Source of the DNA: CAWHYG01 sp963833505
GTDB lineage: Bacteria > Eisenbacteria > RBG-16-71-46 > CAIMUX01
DNA length: 64,000 nucleotides
Assembly (NCBI GenBank): GCA_963833505.1
Contig: CAWHYG010000005.1
Coordinates: forward strand, 558,001 to 622,000
Direction: 5' to 3'
How positions within the stretch are numbered: position 1 is the first letter of the stretch; every line of letters starts with the position of its first letter. Made by a program: the position numbers and the translations under genes. Shown piece after piece: positions 61,774-64,000 of the stretch. The notes beneath the pieces were generated by a model. That model was not told the origin of the DNA, made no database searches, and was given only the letters and a program-made list of their open reading frames with translations.

Positions 61774-63075
61774 GTGCGCACGTCAGAAAAGGCCGCTTCC
61801 ATCTCTCGCGGACGCAAGCTGACCTGGACCTCCGGGGGCTGGATTCTGCTGCTTTCCGCTCTCCTGGCGGCCGGCGGCGCGGTCTGGCGCCTCCGCGACA
61901 TGCTCGGGGGCCGCGGCCACGCGATCGGCGACGGCCGGAATCCCGCGACCTATGGATTCGACCTGTCGAATTGCCTGGTGGACCGGGATCTCATCGCCGG
62001 AAGCGGCCTGCCGCGCGACGGGCTGCCGGTCCTGGATTTTCCGCCGCTGTGGCGGCCCGCGCGGGTCGACTCGCTCAGCCACCGAAGGGACAAGTACCTC
62101 GTCCCGAGCGACCTGGTCATCGGAGTCGAGCGGAACGGTTGCGCGCGCGCGTATCCCGTTCGGGTCCTCAACTGGCATGAGATCGTCAACGATTCCCTCG
62201 GGGGGATGCCGATCGCCGTGACCTACAGTCCGCTTTGCGGTGCCGCGGTCGTCTTCGACCGCAGGATTCTGGAAGGCCATGCGGCGACCGTTTCCGACCG
62301 CTGGATTCCGGAAGGCCACGCATCGTCTGTTCTCGGAGGCGGGATTTCCGCCGGCCGGGCGTCGTCGGGTCAGGAGGCCGGAGCTGCGCGCGGATCCGAG
62401 GTCGTGCTCTTCGGCCACAGCGGCCTTCTGTACAATTCGGATCTGCTGATGTACGACCGCCGTGCGGGAGGCGGCAGCGGGACCGGACCTGGAACCGAAA
62501 CCGGAGCAGGAACCGAAACCGGAGCAGGAACCGGAACCGAAAGCGGAACCGGAAGCCTCTGGAGCCAGCTCCAGATGCGCGCCATCGCGGGGCCGGCCGC
62601 CCAGGCCCGTCTGACTTTGGCCGCGATCCCCTGCGGGCTGATCACCTGGGCCGATTGGCGCGCGCGCCATCCCGAGACCACAGTCGTGGCCCCGGATCCG
62701 GCACGCGTCGAGCGCTACCGGAGCGATCCCTATTCCAGCTACGACGGCTCCGACATCCTCCGCTATCCCGTGCGACCCCTGCCGGGCGGAGATCTCGCGT
62801 ACAAGACGCCCTGCGCGATCGTGCGAACCGGCCGCCGCTGGACCGCGTTCGCGCTGCCGTCGCTGGCGGCTCGGGCCGGCTCCGGTCAGGTCTGGCAGAC
62901 CCGGCAGGACGATTGGGACCTCCGATTCGCCTGCCGGTCGGATCCGGCCGCGGCGTTCGTCGACCTGGTACCGGAAGCGACGATCCCGGACTCGCAGCCG
63001 ATTCCGACCGTGCTCTACAGCTTCTGGTTCGCCTGGTACGCGGCGCATCCGGGCGAAACGGATCTCGTCCGCTGA
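61774..63075 (+). CDS. DUF3179 domain protein, membrane-anchored
   Basis: A 433-residue protein with an N-terminal anchor helix (GGWILLLSALLAAGGAVW) and a DUF3179 domain facing the periplasm. Family signatures are AYPVRVLNWHEIVND, MPIAVTYSPLCGAAVVFDR, FGHSGLLYNSDLLMYDR and SLWSQL. Function is unknown; the family occurs widely in environmental bacteria and archaea. Two low-complexity inserts interrupt the domain: a 13-residue tandem unit (DRRILEGHAATVS type) between CGAAVVF and the FGHSGLL motif, and a Gly-Thr-Glu-rich run before SLWSQL. I set the start at a GTG with GGAGG six bases upstream; the frame is open to 61642. Confidence 0.85.
   Translation: MRTSEKAASISRGRKLTWTSGGWILLLSALLAAGGAVWRLRDMLGGRGHAIGDGRNPATYGFDLSNCLVDRDLIAGSGLPRDGLPVLDFPPLWRPARVDSLSHRRDKYLVPSDLVIGVERNGCARAYPVRVLNWHEIVNDSLGGMPIAVTYSPLCGAAVVFDRRILEGHAATVSDRWIPEGHASSVLGGGISAGRASSGQEAGAARGSEVVLFGHSGLLYNSDLLMYDRRAGGGSGTGPGTETGAGTETGAGTGTESGTGSLWSQLQMRAIAGPAAQARLTLAAIPCGLITWADWRARHPETTVVAPDPARVERYRSDPYSSYDGSDILRYPVRPLPGGDLAYKTPCAIVRTGRRWTAFALPSLAARAGSGQVWQTRQDDWDLRFACRSDPAAAFVDLVPEATIPDSQPIPTVLYSFWFAWYAAHPGETDLVR
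62257..62373 (+). repeat. 39-bp in-frame tandem repeat in the DUF3179 gene
   Basis: Three 39-bp units (62257-62295, 62296-62334, 62335-62373) encode DRRILEGHAATVS, DRWIPEGHASSVL and GGGISAGRASSGQ. The first two are close in sequence; the third is more diverged. Confidence 0.75.
62479..62556 (+). repeat. Gly-Thr-Glu coding microsatellite in the DUF3179 gene
   Basis: A purine-rich array built from the hexamers GGAACC, GAAACC and GGAGCA encodes GTETGAGTETGAGTGTESGT. An 18-bp unit (GGAACCGAAACCGGAGCA) is repeated twice exactly and then degrades. Confidence 0.8.
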
Positions 63076-63142
63076 GCGACCAACTAACGGCCTCTCCGGC
63101 AGCCGCTCCGCCCGAGGAACCAAGTGCCTTGGCATTCGATCG

Positions 63143-63164
63143 TAGTCGAGTAGTTATTCGACTA
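63143..63164. other. Short palindrome downstream of the DUF3179 gene
   Basis: TAGTCGA (63143-63149) and TCGACTA (63158-63164) form a perfect seven-base inverted repeat around an eight-base spacer, in an AT-richer patch between convergent genes. It could be an operator or a weak bidirectional terminator. Confidence 0.3.
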
Positions 63165-63284
63165 TGACCCAGCCAAGTCGGGCGAGAACGGGTCACGAAT
63201 GGACGGGCCGCGCTCTTTGTCGGGAGCCGCCACCCGCCCGGCGGTGGGTGGCGGCACCATCCGCTCGAGGTGCGGCCGAACCGG

Positions 63285-64000
63285 CTACGGGCGGTTCGTC
63301 CGTAGCCCGATCAGGCCGCCCGGGTTCGACGGCACAACCGCCGCGCGCGGCGTTTTTACGTTGGATGTATCTGCGATGTCGCCGATCGTGTAGGTGTCGG
63401 TTGTCTGCGCGGAGTCAACGTACGCGGGCCACGCCCAATGGTACTCCCCATTTCGGAACACCGCCGCAGGGTCGCTCAGACCGTCAATCTCGAGGTTGTA
63501 TTCGTACGCGGGCGATCGATCGTGGGGGAAGTGAGCGACGTTTTCGATCGTGACCGTAATCGTCCCCCCCTCCGTGACCCGGACCCCGTGGAAATATCGC
63601 CCTCCTTCATCACAGGGGTAGCCGGTGTACGTGCTGTCGAAACTCACCAATCCCGAAAGGCGGAACTCCGCAGGGACCTGCGGGGACGAGCAGCCGCCGC
63701 AGAAGCTGATGTCACAAACCCAGACCTTCGGTGCCGCCGCCGCCCCGAAGCTGCTTGGCATCCCCGTCAATGTCTGTCCGAGGTGGTCCACCGCCGTCGC
63801 CTGTGCCTGCTGCTGAGAACCTCTCCCGAGCGTCCAGGCCGTCCGTGCGATGCCGGAGCCGTCAGTCGTCGCCACGGCAGGATGGACGCTCCCGGCGCCC
63901 CCCGTGACCGCAAAGCTCACAGCCACTCCCGGCACGCCGTGCCCCGGCGAGGTGGAATCCAGCACCCGCACTTCCAGCGAGTCCGTCAGCGCCGTCAGTT
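63285..64000 (-). CDS. Secreted Ig-like domain protein, C-terminal part (partial)
   Basis: The reading frame is open to the right edge of the window, so only the C-terminal 238 residues or so are visible. The first 75 residues are a bacterial Ig-like (Big-1 type) domain: HGVPGVAVSFAVTGGAGSV, then ATTDGSGIARTAWTLG. A second, Cys-containing domain follows (CDISFCGGCSSPQVPAEF; GLVSFDSTYTGYPCDEGG; VRVTEGGTITVTIENVAHFP), with no homology I recognise but with the look of a metal- or disulfide-stabilised beta domain. The phrase TIENVAHFPHD recalls cupredoxin-like folds. Such proteins are usually exported surface or adhesion proteins. The gene converges on the DUF3179 gene across about 210 bases. Confidence 0.75.
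   Translation of the reverse strand, partial: LTALTDSLEVRVLDSTSPGHGVPGVAVSFAVTGGAGSVHPAVATTDGSGIARTAWTLGRGSQQQAQATAVDHLGQTLTGMPSSFGAAAAPKVWVCDISFCGGCSSPQVPAEFRLSGLVSFDSTYTGYPCDEGGRYFHGVRVTEGGTITVTIENVAHFPHDRSPAYEYNLEIDGLSDPAAVFRNGEYHWAWPAYVDSAQTTDTYTIGDIADTSNVKTPRAAVVPSNPGGLIGLRTNRP

Noticed and set aside
62479..62556. A possible CRISPR or regulatory array in the DUF3179 gene
   Set aside because: It is an in-frame purine-rich microsatellite inside a gene, with no spacer-repeat structure.

Overview
The window is one continuous high-GC, densely coding bacterial chromosome segment. I see no rRNA, tRNA, CRISPR array, replication origin or intact insertion sequence. Signal peptides, a lipoprotein, a beta-barrel-like protein and a cyclic-glucan synthase point to a Gram-negative envelope. 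Ser/Thr kinases, an ECF sigma/kinase operon, a tricorn-type protease, GH57/GT4 enzymes and an RCC1-repeat protein ending in a GACC-type cysteine module fit a deep-branching phylum such as Ca. Eisenbacteria, Acidobacteriota, Gemmatimonadota or Planctomycetota. That placement is inference; no marker gene here settles it.

Layout. 1-4.8 kb: AddB C-terminus and AddA helicase-nuclease (recombination repair). 4.8-7.0 kb: PAS histidine kinase and a receiver-GGDEF diguanylate cyclase. 7.0-13.2 kb (minus): two polytopic membrane proteins and a gamma-glutamyltransferase. 13.5-17.0 kb: metallo-beta-lactamase hydrolase, serine acetyltransferase and cysteine synthase (cysteine operon), then a lipoprotein. 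17.0-25.1 kb (minus): two unknowns, a tricorn-like protease, and a GH57/GT4 alpha-glucan pair. 25.5-33.9 kb: small membrane protein, beta-barrel protein, APC permease, GNAT protein, a kinase-pseudokinase, an RRM protein and an XRE regulator. 33.9-42.6 kb: a 2891-residue cyclic beta-1,2-glucan synthase. 42.6-47.5 kb: RNB ribonuclease, a sigma-54-activator-like protein with ruined ATPase motifs, and a divergent truncated kinase. 47.5-49.7 kb: mazF remnant, ComM, IS630 transposase remnant. 49.7-55.8 kb (minus): ECF sigma factor overlapping a giant kinase/SIR2-like/STAND/TM/HEAT protein. 56.2-57.2 kb: RCC1-repeat secreted protein. 57.4-61.6 kb: CapA-like protein, heme A synthase and, divergently, heme O synthase. 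61.8-64 kb: DUF3179 protein and the end of an Ig-like secreted protein.

Two themes stand out. First, signalling is unusually elaborate and partly degenerate: a fused kinase/degenerate-SIR2/STAND/HEAT protein coupled to its own sigma factor, a kinase-pseudokinase, an enhancer-binding-protein relative without Walker residues, and a kinase cut off where an ATPase domain should begin. Second, several unrelated proteins (AddA, a membrane protein, a conserved hypothetical, ComM, heme O synthase, DUF3179) carry in-frame low-complexity inserts or tails. Four of these loci show tandem coding repeats of 36 or 39 bp, or an 18-bp pattern, and a related ~46-bp-period repeat lies between two genes. This looks like a minisatellite-type process that invades reading frames. 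Remnants of an IS630 transposase and a mazF gene mark 47-50 kb as a site of past rearrangement.
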